A stretch of DNA of 64,000 nt from Oceanobacillus limi (GCF_900111445.1 NZ_FOHE01000018.1:897-64896), one strand, 5' to 3'. Numbered from the stretch's first letter, positions 36,014 through 45,402 are shown. Notes: generated from the letters alone by a model not told the origin. Numbers and translations are program-made.

Positions 36014-36111
36014 TGGAACGTTGACTATATTTTTAACTCAACTTTTAAATGGTTGATATGTTAAAGGATATCAAAATAGAATGAAGTAACTTTCGAAGAC
36101 GTATGTAATCG

Positions 36112-36145
36112 AAGACCGATTCCGTAAATGGAATCGGTCTTTTTG
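36112..36145 (+). terminator. Terminator between convergent genes
   Basis: AAGACCGATTCC (36112-36123) pairs with GGAATCGGTCTT (36130-36141) and a T-run follows. Confidence 0.8.
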
Positions 36146-36162
36146 GAGCCTAGTTTGATCCG

Positions 36163-36402
36163 TTATTGTAAATTCTTCAGTTCCTCCAATAATTGATCAG
36201 TCCGTTTAGCGTTTCCCTCTGCAAAATTCTGAAGTCGCTCTTTCAACTCTGGATTACCATGGATTCGGTCTGAAGCAATTAAATATTTTCTCATCAGCTT
36301 TACTTCCATATCATGTGAGCTTTGTAAGATATGTCTTAAATTATCTGTGCTTAAATGATCTTCGCGGTCAAAATCTCTATCGTAATCTTGATCATGATTC
36401 AA
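36163..36402 (-). CDS. Small helical acidic protein, unknown
   Basis: A 79-residue, fully polar protein with an Asp/Arg-rich start (DQDYDRDFDRED) and a helical body (HILQSSHDMEVKLMRKYLIASDR, LKERLQNFAEG). It resembles short helical-bundle fragments of the ferritin-like/CotF type, but this is too weak to name. Start TTG after GAGGTGATG. No membrane segment. Confidence 0.5.
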   Translation of the reverse strand: MNHDQDYDRDFDREDHLSTDNLRHILQSSHDMEVKLMRKYLIASDRIHGNPELKERLQNFAEGNAKRTDQLLEELKNLQ

Positions 36403-36656
36403 GTAACATCACCTCATTTTTTATTTAATTTTTGCTTTCCATCAACAATTATACTTACAGAAATGAATTAGATTTATTGAAAAAGGAAATGGTACCGCGG
36501 TCGATTTGTTATGCATTTATTTAGAAATTTCTAATCATAACCCATTATTGTTATGTTAATATGATTGAGGAAGTCCTTTTTCTTTGTTGGTCAAATAAAG
36601 CGGTAATAGAGATATTTTTAGAAAAGTAAACGTAGTGACGAAAATGGGGGAGAAGT

Positions 36657-37574
36657 ATGGATCAGAACAAGTACATAAAGTTTTTTCGAATATTTGTTGT
36701 CGTGGCTTTGGTGATTAGTTTGTTGACGAATTTTGGATTGTTAACGAAATTAGATGAGTTAGAGAATCAAGTTCAGACGTTGGGACACGTACAAGAAGAT
36801 ATTTTACGAAATGTAAATGATCAAACTAATCGTATCCAAAGTGAAATAAATGATATGAGAGAAGAACAAAGCTGGATTAGTAAGATTGAGATGGAAGTGG
36901 ATGAAGAAAAGATGACAGGTGGGCAATCGGAAGCCGCTTTTAATTGGCAGGTCAAGGAAATGCCTCGTGATGGGGAGGTTATCTTTAATTACAGCCTGGG
37001 TGAAGATGAAGATGAGGAATTTATATCGGTTCCAGCAGAAGAATTAGAACAAGGAGTGTTTCGAGCACAAGTTCCTTTCGATATAGAATTGGAGCCAATG
37101 TGGAATAATACCATTCTAAATTCCAATACGAACTCCCTAGAAGAAATGAGCAAACGAGAATATGAAGAAAGAAGGAATCAACATACCATTCAATACTTCG
37201 TTTCTGTATCAAGCGATGAAAGTCTCAAAAGTAGCGATATTCACACCGAAGATCTAGGACACTTCGGATCAAGACAGTATGGATCGATTCAAACCGATAT
37301 TGACTTATATGAGGATATGGTTAATATAACGCTATTTCAGCATAAGGTAAATGAATCATCTGTAGAAGTTGATGAGGCATATCTTCTTAAGTACGAAGAT
37401 GAAACATTGGTTGAGGAAGAGGAAATGGTTGTAACCGATGAACACGAATCCGACCCGATGACTCGTTTATTTCATTTGAATGAGATAGAAGCATCCGAAG
37501 AAATGCAGTTGGTGATTCGTGTGGTCTACAGTAATGGGGATGAATTTGAAAGGGTTGTTTTTAATCATAACTAG
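36657..37574 (+). CDS. Membrane-anchored coiled-coil protein, unknown
   Basis: A 305-residue protein with one transmembrane segment (IFVVVALVISLLTNFGLL), a coiled coil (about residues 30-70, LDELENQVQTLGHVQEDILRN) and an acidic, beta-rich outside domain with several DEDE runs. No enzyme motif. ATG follows GGGGGAGAAG. It stands alone, with a terminator after it, and is not recognised. Confidence 0.6.
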   Translation: MDQNKYIKFFRIFVVVALVISLLTNFGLLTKLDELENQVQTLGHVQEDILRNVNDQTNRIQSEINDMREEQSWISKIEMEVDEEKMTGGQSEAAFNWQVKEMPRDGEVIFNYSLGEDEDEEFISVPAEELEQGVFRAQVPFDIELEPMWNNTILNSNTNSLEEMSKREYEERRNQHTIQYFVSVSSDESLKSSDIHTEDLGHFGSRQYGSIQTDIDLYEDMVNITLFQHKVNESSVEVDEAYLLKYEDETLVEEEEMVVTDEHESDPMTRLFHLNEIEASEEMQLVIRVVYSNGDEFERVVFNHN

Positions 37575-37597
37575 ATTGAGAAAATGAAAAAAGATGA

Positions 37598-37653
37598 AGG
37601 TGTCAGTCTTACTTTACTAGATTGCTAGTATTATGGGGAACTGGCACCTTTTT
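37598..37653 (+). terminator. Terminator before the catabolic cluster
   Basis: AGGTGTCAGT (37598-37607) pairs with ACTGGCACCT (37640-37649) with one G-T pair; Ts follow. Confidence 0.7.
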
Positions 37654-37697
37654 GGTTCGAAAAGGTTGCTTTTATTTTTCTTATTGTTTATAATAAC

Positions 37698-37732
37698 TAT
37701 AATATTCTGAACATACTGTACGGTCAGTGTGT
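37698..37732 (+). promoter_or_regulatory. Promoter and TetR-type operator of the catabolic cluster
   Basis: A -10 TATAAT (37698-37703) is followed by the imperfect palindrome ACATACTG-TACGGT-CAGTGTGT (37711-37732), covering the predicted start site. A related palindrome with the same AACATACT beginning is before the second hydroxyacyl-CoA dehydrogenase (45403). The TetR protein encoded three genes downstream is the likely ligand. Confidence 0.6.
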
Positions 37733-37749
37733 TAATTTGAGGTGAGTGG

Positions 37750-38970
37750 ATGGATTTTTCATATTCTGATAAAGTACTGAAATTGCAACAAGAGCTAGAA
37801 AACTTTATGGAATCATATGTTTATCCAAACGAAAAAGTGTATGAACAACAGCTAAATTTACAAGAGAGTCGCTGGTCCAGTGTTCCACCTATAATGGAAG
37901 AATTAAAGCAAAAAGCGAAATCTCAAGGGTTATGGAATTTATTTTTACCAGACAGTAATAATGGTGCTGGTCTTTCTAATCTTGAATATGCACCGCTGTG
38001 TGAAATAATGGGACGCTCGATGATTGGGCCCGAAGTATTTAACTGTAATGCACCAGATACAGGAAATATGGAGGTTATAGACCGCTATGGAACCGACTAT
38101 CAAAAAAGACAATGGCTAGAACCATTGCTTCGAGGGGAAATTCGTTCCTGCTTTTCTATGACAGAACCGGATGTAGCCTCTAGTGATGCAACGAATATAG
38201 AAGCTAGTATTATTCGTGACGGTGATGATTATGTTATTAATGGGCGCAAATGGTGGTCATCTGGTGCAGGAGATCCTCGCTGTAAAATTGCAATAGTTAT
38301 GGGAAAAACAGATCCCAATGCTGCCAAACATGAACAGCAATCGATGATTCTTGTCCCACTTGATACACCAGGAGTAAAAGTGGAACGAATGCTTTCTGTC
38401 TTTGGTTATGACCATGCACCACATGGACACGCAGAAATTAGCTACGATCATGTTCGAGTTCCAGCATCCAATATGATTTGGGGAGAGGGAAAAGGCTTTG
38501 CGATTGCTCAAGGTCGACTCGGTCCTGGACGAATTCACCATTGTATGCGGCTGATTGGTGCAGCAGAACGAGCACTTGAAGAATTATGTAAGCGTGTACA
38601 AAATAGGGAAGCTTTTGGAAAAAGTTTAGCCCGTCAAGGTGTTATTCAAGAATGGATTGCAGAGTCCCGGATAGATATTGAGCAAGCACGGCTATTAACC
38701 TTAAAAGCAGCTTATATGATGGATACAGTCGGTAATAAAGAGGCAAAAACGGAAATTGCTATGATTAAGGTCGTTGCACCAAGTATGGCGTTACGTGTTA
38801 TCGATCGAGCGATTCAAGCCTTCGGTGCTGCTGGGGTTAGCGATGATTTTACACTTGCAGCCCAATGGGTAAATGCTCGAACCCTACGGTTAGCTGACGG
38901 ACCGGATGAGGTTCATCGTAGGCAAATCGCAAATTTGGAACTACGAAAATATGAAACAATTACATTATAA
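37750..38970 (+). CDS. ACAD10/11-type acyl-CoA dehydrogenase
   Basis: A 406-residue flavoprotein. FAD-binding blocks [16 protein letters not shown] and WWSSGAG are present. The [17 protein letters not shown] and [16 protein letters not shown] segments are characteristic of the ACAD10/11 subgroup, also represented by LvaC. In that subgroup the enzyme works with a kinase-fold protein: a hydroxyacyl-CoA is phosphorylated and then loses phosphate to yield an enoyl-CoA. A kinase-fold gene three genes downstream supports this. GAGGTGAG precedes the ATG. First gene of the cluster, directly after a putative TetR operator. Confidence 0.85.
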   Translation: MDFSYSDKVLKLQQELENFMESYVYPNEKVYEQQLNLQESRWSSVPPIMEELKQKAKSQGLWNLFLPDSNNGAGLSNLEYAPLCEIMGRSMIGPEVFNCNAPDTGNMEVIDRYGTDYQKRQWLEPLLRGEIRSCFSMTEPDVASSDATNIEASIIRDGDDYVINGRKWWSSGAGDPRCKIAIVMGKTDPNAAKHEQQSMILVPLDTPGVKVERMLSVFGYDHAPHGHAEISYDHVRVPASNMIWGEGKGFAIAQGRLGPGRIHHCMRLIGAAERALEELCKRVQNREAFGKSLARQGVIQEWIAESRIDIEQARLLTLKAAYMMDTVGNKEAKTEIAMIKVVAPSMALRVIDRAIQAFGAAGVSDDFTLAAQWVNARTLRLADGPDEVHRRQIANLELRKYETITL

Positions 38971-38985
38971 AGGGGAGTAAATCAC

Positions 38986-39756
38986 ATGCATATTTTGGAT
39001 TTATTTAAACTAGATGGAAAGACAGCAATCGTAACTGGTGGTGGTCGAGGATTGGGAGCACAAATTGCCAAAGGTTTTGCCGAAGCCGGTGCAAATGTAG
39101 TGGTTTGTTCGCGAAAGCTTGAAGCGTGTAAAGCGATGAGTGAGGAAATCAAACAGTTAGGCGTAGATGCTTTAGCTATTAAATGTGACGTGACGAATCC
39201 GGAAGATGTCAAACAATTGGTTGAGGAAAGTGTTGAACGTTTTGGGTCGATTGATATTTTAGTAAATAATAGTGGAGCAACATGGGGAGCACCAGTCGAA
39301 GATATGCCAGTTGAAGCATGGCAAAAAGTTATCGATGTCAATGTAACCGGGACTTTTTTAATGAGTCAAGAGGTGGGCAAAATCATGATCAAACAGGAGC
39401 AAGGCAAAATTATAAATATTGCTTCCATTGCTGGATTTGGAGGTACCCCTCCATTTATGCAGACGATTGGCTATAACACGAGCAAGGGTGCAATTATGAC
39501 CTTTACGAAAGATTTAGCAGTTAAATGGGGGCAGTATAATATTAATGTTAACGCCATTGCACCGGGATTCTTTCCAACGAAAATGTCTAAAGTGTTGATT
39601 GATCACGGAAAAGACGCGATCTTAGAAGGAACACCATTAAATCGCCTAGGTAGTGAATCTGACCTAAAGGGTGCTGCATTATTTCTAGCGTCCAAAGCTT
39701 CTGATTATGTGAGTGGGGATATCCTTACGGTTGACGGTGGTGCACACGCTTTTTAG
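38986..39756 (+). CDS. Short-chain dehydrogenase/reductase of the catabolic cluster
   Basis: A 256-residue SDR: TGGGRGLG at residues 17-24, NNSGATWG, the catalytic Ser in NIASIAGFGG, YNTSK as Tyr/Lys pair and the C-terminal DILTVDGGAHAF. It likely oxidises a hydroxyacid or hydroxyacyl-CoA intermediate. It begins 16 bases after the dehydrogenase with AAGGGGAG. In the Pseudomonas Lva set an SDR (LvaD) takes the same place next to the kinase and dehydrogenase. Confidence 0.85.
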   Translation: MHILDLFKLDGKTAIVTGGGRGLGAQIAKGFAEAGANVVVCSRKLEACKAMSEEIKQLGVDALAIKCDVTNPEDVKQLVEESVERFGSIDILVNNSGATWGAPVEDMPVEAWQKVIDVNVTGTFLMSQEVGKIMIKQEQGKIINIASIAGFGGTPPFMQTIGYNTSKGAIMTFTKDLAVKWGQYNINVNAIAPGFFPTKMSKVLIDHGKDAILEGTPLNRLGSESDLKGAALFLASKASDYVSGDILTVDGGAHAF

Positions 39757-39814
39757 AGGTGAATTTGATAGACGTTGTGAAAAGTTACTAAAAAACACAG
39801 AGTGGGGATTTCAT

Positions 39815-40378
39815 ATGAAGGATAAAATTACAGAGCAAAGCATTGTGCTTTTTGAGAAAAAGGGATTCAATCAAACGTCTATCCAGGATATTGCTGATGC
39901 GTTAGAGGTTACGAAAGGTACATTTTATTATTACTTTGCTAGTAAAGAGCAATTATTAATGGATATTCATCTTGACTATATTACCAATCTATTAGCGAGA
40001 CAGCAACGAATTTTAGATAACCACTACATTAAGCAAAGGGAAAAGCTGACAAAAATAATCCACTTGCTGATTGCAGATATCAAGGATAAAGGAGCGAGCG
40101 GACGTGTGTTTTTTCGAGAGATGCGTCATTTAGCTGCAAATCATATTGATGAGATAAAAACACAACGAGAGCAATTTCGTTTAAACATTGAAAAGGTCGT
40201 ACGAGATGGTGTCGAGAATGGAGAGTTTCGGGAGGATCTTCGGCCAGATATTATTGCATTTGGCATATTAGGAGTAACCAATTGGAGCTATAACTGGTTT
40301 AACCCAGATGGAGAAGTATCCACTGATGAATTAGTAGAAATTTTTGCCCAGATGATCTTGTCAGGTATTGATAAATAG
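39815..40378 (+). CDS. TetR/AcrR-family repressor of the catabolic cluster
   Basis: A 187-residue regulator. The N-terminal helix-turn-helix (QTSIQDIADALEVTKGTFYYYFASKEQLL) is a clear TetR type; the C-terminal helical domain would bind an acyl-CoA-like ligand. ATG 39815 was chosen because the domain starts there and GAGTGGGGA lies upstream; an upstream ATG at 39713 overlaps the SDR end and adds unrelated residues. The related palindromes at 37711 and 45403 are its probable operators. Confidence 0.83.
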   Translation: MKDKITEQSIVLFEKKGFNQTSIQDIADALEVTKGTFYYYFASKEQLLMDIHLDYITNLLARQQRILDNHYIKQREKLTKIIHLLIADIKDKGASGRVFFREMRHLAANHIDEIKTQREQFRLNIEKVVRDGVENGEFREDLRPDIIAFGILGVTNWSYNWFNPDGEVSTDELVEIFAQMILSGIDK

Positions 40379-40410
40379 CCTAGTTAATATTGTGTTGAGG
40401 AGGTGTGAAG

Positions 40411-40794
40411 GTGGAAATTCGTGTACGTGTTGGAGAAACAGATGCATTAGGCCATATCAATAATGCGAGTTATTTTATTTATATGGAAGAAACGCGAATT
40501 AACTTTTTGCAAAACTTGGGAATTGATATTGAAAGTAAACATTTTGCTTTTCTACTTGCATCAACCAAATGTGATTATATCCAGCAAGGTTATTTCGGGC
40601 AAACCTTAAACATAGACACCTCCGTTTCACGCATAGGCACGAAAAGTTTGACGTTACTAAGTGAAATGTATGAAAAAGAATCAGGGGATCTAATTGCGAG
40701 GGGAGAAGCAACATTGGTGTATTTTGATACGCTTCGCCAGCAATCCGTTGAAGTACCTGAATCATTTAAAACAAAACTACAAGCCTATTGTTGA
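40411..40794 (+). CDS. Hot-dog acyl-CoA thioesterase
   Basis: A 127-residue thioesterase of the 4-hydroxybenzoyl-CoA family: VRVGETDALGHINNASYFIYMEE holds the catalytic Asp and HxNN. It would hydrolyse acyl-CoA and may release CoA from dead-end products. GTG 40411 is preferred over GTG 40405, which abuts the GAGGAGGTG site. It lies between the TetR gene and the kinase-fold gene. A frameshifted relative is at 48271. Confidence 0.82.
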   Translation: MEIRVRVGETDALGHINNASYFIYMEETRINFLQNLGIDIESKHFAFLLASTKCDYIQQGYFGQTLNIDTSVSRIGTKSLTLLSEMYEKESGDLIARGEATLVYFDTLRQQSVEVPESFKTKLQAYC

Positions 40795-40814
40795 GTATGT
40801 AGGGAGGAATTTCG

Positions 40815-41882
40815 ATGGGTGCATCATTTAATGATACGATTCAAGTTCGTAAAGGAGAAGAATTAAATCGTGAGACATTGGCTCACTTCATCCAAGCACA
40901 TATTCCTAATGTACCAGAAGGAAATTTGGAGATTGAACAATTTGGGGCAGGGCATTCTAATTTAACCTATTTGTTACGCATTGGTTCTTGGGAAGCAGTG
41001 TTACGGCGGCCACCACTAGGTCCGGTTGCTCCAAAAGCCCATGATATGGGAAGAGAATATACGATTTTGTCTAGCTTACATCCGCACTATTCAGTAGCAC
41101 CACGACCATATATTTTTTCAGAGAACCAGGATATTGTTGGTAGCCCCTTTTTTATCATGGAACGAAGAAAAGGGATTGTTCTCGATACGGATTTCCCCGA
41201 GGGCATTACGTATAAGCCTTCTTTGGGTCAACAAGTCTCCAAGGTTATGGTAGATAAATTAGTAGAATTACATCATGTAGATTACAAGCAAACGGAATTA
41301 GTGAATATTTCTAAGCCAGATGGATTTATGGAACGACAGGTTATAGGGTGGATCAAACGCTATGAACGCGCAAGAACAGATGACATACCGAATGTTAATC
41401 GGTTGACTAAATGGTTGGAAAAAAATATACCGGTATCTCCTGAACCGACAATCATTCATTATGACTATAAGTTAAATAATGCCATGTTTGATTCCGAATT
41501 TACCGAGATGACGGGATTATTTGATTGGGAGATGACAACAATCGGTGATCCACTTGCAGATCTTGGAGCAGCGATGAGTTATTGGATTCAAGCTGATGAT
41601 CCAGAAATATTAAAACGAGGTTTAGGTAAACCACCGGTAACGGTAAGGGATGGGTTCTTTACTCGTGAAGAATTCATCGAAGATTATGCTAGAAAAAGTG
41701 GGCGAGATGTAACGAATATCCACTTTTATATGACTTTCGCCTATTTTAAACTAGCAGTGATTTGTCAGCAAATTTTTTATCGATATAAAAGAGGACAGAC
41801 GAGTGATCCACGATTTGCTCATTTTGATCAATTCGTACAAAACTTGATTGATTATGCGTTAACTACGGCAAAGGATGGGTGA
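40815..41882 (+). CDS. Kinase-fold (APH-like) protein of the ACAD10/11 pathway
   Basis: A 355-residue aminoglycoside-phosphotransferase-fold protein. It has SNLTYLLRIGSWEAVLRRPP (nucleotide-binding sheet with Lys/Arg), the catalytic loop IIHYDYKLNNAMFD (HxD...N) and the metal-binding GLFDWEMTTIGDPLADLG. This subgroup equals the N-terminal domain of mammalian ACAD10/11 and bacterial LvaA, which phosphorylate 4-hydroxyacyl-CoA. GGGAGG precedes the ATG. Its location with the ACAD partner in one operon supports this function. Confidence 0.85.
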   Translation: MGASFNDTIQVRKGEELNRETLAHFIQAHIPNVPEGNLEIEQFGAGHSNLTYLLRIGSWEAVLRRPPLGPVAPKAHDMGREYTILSSLHPHYSVAPRPYIFSENQDIVGSPFFIMERRKGIVLDTDFPEGITYKPSLGQQVSKVMVDKLVELHHVDYKQTELVNISKPDGFMERQVIGWIKRYERARTDDIPNVNRLTKWLEKNIPVSPEPTIIHYDYKLNNAMFDSEFTEMTGLFDWEMTTIGDPLADLGAAMSYWIQADDPEILKRGLGKPPVTVRDGFFTREEFIEDYARKSGRDVTNIHFYMTFAYFKLAVICQQIFYRYKRGQTSDPRFAHFDQFVQNLIDYALTTAKDG

Positions 41883-41888
41883 CATATT

Positions 41889-42644
41889 GTGAACGTTCAT
41901 CTTCTTTGGAAAAAGGAAGAAATAGGAGACAAAATGAATGAAGAAAAGGTTGCGGTTGTATTTGATGTATTATTAGCAACTTCGACGATTGCAGCTTGCT
42001 TTTTCCACGGGGCAAAGAAAGTTATTCCGGTATTGGATGAAGCAGAAGCGAGATCAGAAGCAATGAATTATTCTCCAGAAGAAGTTTGCTTAGTAGGAGA
42101 ATACAATGGCAAGACGATTGATGGTTTTTTGGATCCGTATCCACTTTTTTTAAAACATCATGTACATGGGAAAACAGTGATTTTATCTACTACAAATGGA
42201 ACCATGGCTATTCGTAAATCAGCCTCTGCAAGGAAGGTCTATATAGCTTCCTTGCTAAATGGGGCATCTGTTGCTCAAGCGCTGCGAAAAGAATATAAGA
42301 ATGAAACGATCGTAATTGTATGTTCCGGGTCTCGAAACAGATTTTGTCTGGAGGATTTTTATGGCGCAGGCTATTTCATTGATTACTTAGTAAGGAATAG
42401 CGGTGATGATATTGTCAATCTAACCGATAGTGCACGTGCAGCACAGCTTTTTTATGCCAATATTGGGAATCAGGCTTTACCTATTTTAAGGCAGTCTCAC
42501 GTTGGGAAAATGTTAGAAAACGTTGGACTAACGGAAGAGTTGGAATTCGTTAGTCAGAGAAATGTTGTATCTGCAGTACCACAATATAGTCATGGCATCG
42601 TTGTAGCAGAGAAAGTAGATAACCATCAAAAAATGAAAAAATAA
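41889..42644 (+). CDS. ComB-like phosphatase (2-phosphosulfolactate phosphatase family)
   Basis: A 251-residue protein. VVFDVLLATSTIAACFFHGA, ILSTTNGTMAIR and GSRNRFCLEDFYGAGYFIDYL match the ComB fold, a Mg-dependent acid phosphatase family known from coenzyme M synthesis. No other coenzyme M genes are here. It starts (GTG 41889) six bases after the kinase-fold gene, suggesting joint action: it may remove phosphate from the phosphorylated hydroxyacid or its CoA ester. The N-terminus from 41889 (NVHLLWKKEEI) aligns with other ComB starts, so I prefer it to ATG 41934. Confidence 0.78.
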   Translation: MNVHLLWKKEEIGDKMNEEKVAVVFDVLLATSTIAACFFHGAKKVIPVLDEAEARSEAMNYSPEEVCLVGEYNGKTIDGFLDPYPLFLKHHVHGKTVILSTTNGTMAIRKSASARKVYIASLLNGASVAQALRKEYKNETIVIVCSGSRNRFCLEDFYGAGYFIDYLVRNSGDDIVNLTDSARAAQLFYANIGNQALPILRQSHVGKMLENVGLTEELEFVSQRNVVSAVPQYSHGIVVAEKVDNHQKMKK

Positions 42645-42664
42645 GGTTAGAGGAGGAGTTAGTA

Positions 42665-43639
42665 ATGAAAGCAGTACAATTTACAGAATACGGCGGACCT
42701 GAAGTACTAGAGGTAATCGAAATGGAACAACCGGTGCCGAGAGAAAATGAAGTGTTACTAGAGGTAAAAGCAATAGGGGTAAATTATGCTGATACGGCAC
42801 GGCGGGAAGGAAAATATGTCGTACCTACAAAACTACCATTTATTCCAGGTACTGAAGTTGCTGGTGTCGTAGCTGAAGTAGGTGAAAATGTCCGAGGCGT
42901 AGAAAAAGGTTCTGGAGTTGTCACGTTACTAGAGTCTGGTGGGTATGCAGAGTATGTGCAGGTTCCTGCGAGGAGTTTAATTCCAATTCCTCACGATGTA
43001 TCCTTTGAAAAAGCGGTCGCATTGCCACTTCAGGGGTTGAGTGCTTATCATATTTTAAAAACGATGGGACGCCTGGAAGAAGGAGAGACTGTCCTTGTAC
43101 ACGCCGCAGCAGGTGGTGTTGGTTCATTAGCTGTACAATTAGCGAAAATATTTGGTGCAGGAACCGTTATTGCTACAGCAAGTACAGAAGAAAAGCTAAC
43201 CTTTGCTAAGGAAATGGGAGCAGATCATCTTGTAAATTATACAGAAGATAATTGGGTAGAACAGATCCGTGACCTTACCGATGGAAAAGGGGTCGATGTT
43301 GCACTCGAAATGGTTGGAGGGGATGTATTTCATCAAACGACAAAATGTCTAGCCGCCTTTGGGCGTTTAGTAATTTATGGTGCAGCTAGTGGGGAGCAGA
43401 CTACCTTTCACCCATCCGCGTTAATGAAAAGAAATCAGTCAGTGATTGGCTTCTTTTTACCACAAATTATGAAAAAGCCGAAGTTATTTCAACAGAGTTT
43501 ACATGATCTATTAAGCTATGTTAGTAGTGGAAAGCTAGAAGTTACGGTTGGTGGGACGTTTCCACTGGCAGAAGCAGCGCATGTGCATTCCTTAATGCAG
43601 GGAAGAAAAACGAAAGGAAAAATCGTGTTGACGGTATAA
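42665..43639 (+). CDS. NADPH:quinone oxidoreductase-like MDR enzyme
   Basis: A 324-residue zinc-free medium-chain reductase of the quinone oxidoreductase group. It has GVNYADTARREGKY, GTEVAGVV, HAAAGGVGSLAVQLAK as NADPH-binding motif and IYGAASG. No structural zinc Cys cluster is present. It could reduce an enoyl or quinone intermediate of the pathway. GAGGAGG precedes the ATG. It ends the first part of the cluster. Confidence 0.83.
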   Translation: MKAVQFTEYGGPEVLEVIEMEQPVPRENEVLLEVKAIGVNYADTARREGKYVVPTKLPFIPGTEVAGVVAEVGENVRGVEKGSGVVTLLESGGYAEYVQVPARSLIPIPHDVSFEKAVALPLQGLSAYHILKTMGRLEEGETVLVHAAAGGVGSLAVQLAKIFGAGTVIATASTEEKLTFAKEMGADHLVNYTEDNWVEQIRDLTDGKGVDVALEMVGGDVFHQTTKCLAAFGRLVIYGAASGEQTTFHPSALMKRNQSVIGFFLPQIMKKPKLFQQSLHDLLSYVSSGKLEVTVGGTFPLAEAAHVHSLMQGRKTKGKIVLTV

Positions 43640-43654
43640 TAATACCTTGGTTGA

Positions 43655-43676
43655 CGAAGGGGGCCGTCCCCCTTCG
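43655..43676 (+). promoter_or_regulatory. GC-rich hairpin between the two parts of the cluster
   Basis: CGAAGGGGG (43655-43663) pairs with CCCCCTTCG (43668-43676), with a 4-base loop and no T-run. It may be a weak terminator or an mRNA end-protecting stem. Confidence 0.6.
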
Positions 43677-43713
43677 AACAGGATAGAAGTTTTCTATATG
43701 CTATTCAACTTAA

Positions 43714-43727
43714 TGTAAGCGTTATCA
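43714..43727 (+). promoter_or_regulatory. Perfect cre (CcpA) site before the CoA ligase
   Basis: TGTAAGCGTTATCA fits the cre consensus TGTAANCGNTNWCA at every fixed position. It lies only 18 bases before the ligase ATG, so CcpA could act as a roadblock on read-through and local transcription. Confidence 0.75.
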
Positions 43728-43744
43728 ATAAAGGAGGAATTAGA

Positions 43745-45346
43745 ATGGAAAAGGTTTGGTTAAAAGCGTATCCAGAGCACATAGCAAAGGAAATTGAAAT
43801 ACCAAATATTTCGGTACCAGATATGTTGCAGCGTACGATAGCGAATTATGCTGACCATAAGGCAATTCATTTTTATGGAAAAGAGTTTAGTTATCAAGAA
43901 CTTGGTGCCCAAACTGGTGCATTTGCTTCGGTGCTACAGGAGGATCAGTTCGTTAAGGGTGATCGTGTGGCAATTATGCTTCCGAATTGTCCACAATATG
44001 TGATTAGTTATTATGGTACATTACTTGCCGGCGGTACAGTTACCCAAGTAAACCCGATGCTTGTTGGCAAAGAACTAGAACATATATTGACGGATTCCGG
44101 TGCAGAGACCATTGTTATTTATGAACCTTTACTACCAGTGTTAAATCAAATCCTTGATCATACCTCGGTTAAACGAATCATTAAAGTGAACTTAGAAGGT
44201 CGTGACACAGATGATGGTCTTGTTGTAGGTTTTACCCAATTTCTAAAAAGTGCAACCAAACTTCCAGAACCTGTTGCTATTGACCCACAAGAAGATGTAG
44301 CCGTATTGCAATATACTGGTGGTACAACAGGCCGTTCAAAAGGAGCAATGCTCACCCATCGTAATGTAATTGCCAATGTTGTTCAGGTTTACGAATATTT
44401 TAAAGATGTCATCGAACCGGGGAAAGATCGGTATCTCACCGTTATTCCTCTATTTCATGTATTTGGTATGACATCCTGTATGAATCTTTCCATTTATTCT
44501 GGCTCCATGAGTATTATGCTTCCACGATTTGATTTAGAGGAAGTACTACAAACAATTAAGAACTTACAACCTACCTCTTTCCCAGGAGTTCCTACCATGT
44601 ATGTAGGAATCACCAATCATCCAAAAGCAGAACAATACGGAATTGATAGCATTCGACTCTGTAATAGTGGAAGTGCACCAATGCCTGGTGAATTACTTCG
44701 TTCCTTTGAAAAAAAGACAGGTGCTAAAATTTTAGAAGGGTATGGGCTTTCTGAAAGCTCACCAGTAACGCATTGTAATCCTTCCTTTTCAACTAGAAAA
44801 CCGGGAAGTATTGGGATTGGCATTCCATCTACGGAATACAAGATTGTTGATTTGGCAGAAGGAACGGAGGAGGTTCCGGTTGGTGAGTTAGGTGAAGTAA
44901 TCATTAAAGGGCCGCAAGTAATGAAAGGGTATTGGAATATGCCGCAGGAAACAGAGAATGCGCTTCGTGATGGTTGGCTTTATACCGGTGATATTGCTCG
45001 TGTTGATGAAGACGGTTACGTGTACATTATTGACAGGAAAAAAGATCTCATCATTGCTGGGGGCTTTAATATATATCCACGGGATGTGGAAGAGGTAATT
45101 TACGAGCACCCTGCTGTGATGGAAGCTGTGGTCGTTGGTATTCCCGATGCATATCGCGGGGAAACGGTGAAAGCAGTTGTGGTTTTAAAAGAAGGCGCAT
45201 CCTGTACACAAGAGGAACTTATTGCTTATTGCCGAGAAAATATGGCGGCATATAAAGTACCACGTGTGGTTGAATTTAGAGATGAACTACCTAAAACCAA
45301 CGTCGGAAAAATTTTGCGGAGAGCGATTCGCGAAGAAAGCATGTAA
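43745..45346 (+). CDS. Acyl-CoA synthetase (AMP-forming)
   Basis: A 533-residue ligase of the ANL superfamily that activates a carboxylic acid with ATP and CoA. It shows the P-loop YTGGTTGRSKGAML, the A5 motif LEGYGLSESSPVTH, YTGDIARVDEDGYVYIIDRKKD and the C-terminal Lys in LPKTNVGKILRR. Size and motifs fit medium- to long-chain acids. AAAGGAGGA precedes the ATG and a perfect cre site lies just before. It would supply acyl-CoA to the dehydrogenases on both sides. Confidence 0.87.
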   Translation: MEKVWLKAYPEHIAKEIEIPNISVPDMLQRTIANYADHKAIHFYGKEFSYQELGAQTGAFASVLQEDQFVKGDRVAIMLPNCPQYVISYYGTLLAGGTVTQVNPMLVGKELEHILTDSGAETIVIYEPLLPVLNQILDHTSVKRIIKVNLEGRDTDDGLVVGFTQFLKSATKLPEPVAIDPQEDVAVLQYTGGTTGRSKGAMLTHRNVIANVVQVYEYFKDVIEPGKDRYLTVIPLFHVFGMTSCMNLSIYSGSMSIMLPRFDLEEVLQTIKNLQPTSFPGVPTMYVGITNHPKAEQYGIDSIRLCNSGSAPMPGELLRSFEKKTGAKILEGYGLSESSPVTHCNPSFSTRKPGSIGIGIPSTEYKIVDLAEGTEEVPVGELGEVIIKGPQVMKGYWNMPQETENALRDGWLYTGDIARVDEDGYVYIIDRKKDLIIAGGFNIYPRDVEEVIYEHPAVMEAVVVGIPDAYRGETVKAVVVLKEGASCTQEELIAYCRENMAAYKVPRVVEFRDELPKTNVGKILRRAIREESM

Positions 45347-45358
45347 TAACTAGTCTAA

Positions 45359-45392
45359 GCATTGTTAGGGGCAATTCGGTTCCTAACAATGC
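45359..45392 (+). terminator. Hairpin after the CoA ligase
   Basis: GCATTGTTAGG (45359-45369) pairs with CCTAACAATGC (45382-45392). It lacks a strong T-run, so it may only reduce read-through. Confidence 0.6.
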
Positions 45393-45402
45393 ATACCGTT
45401 AA

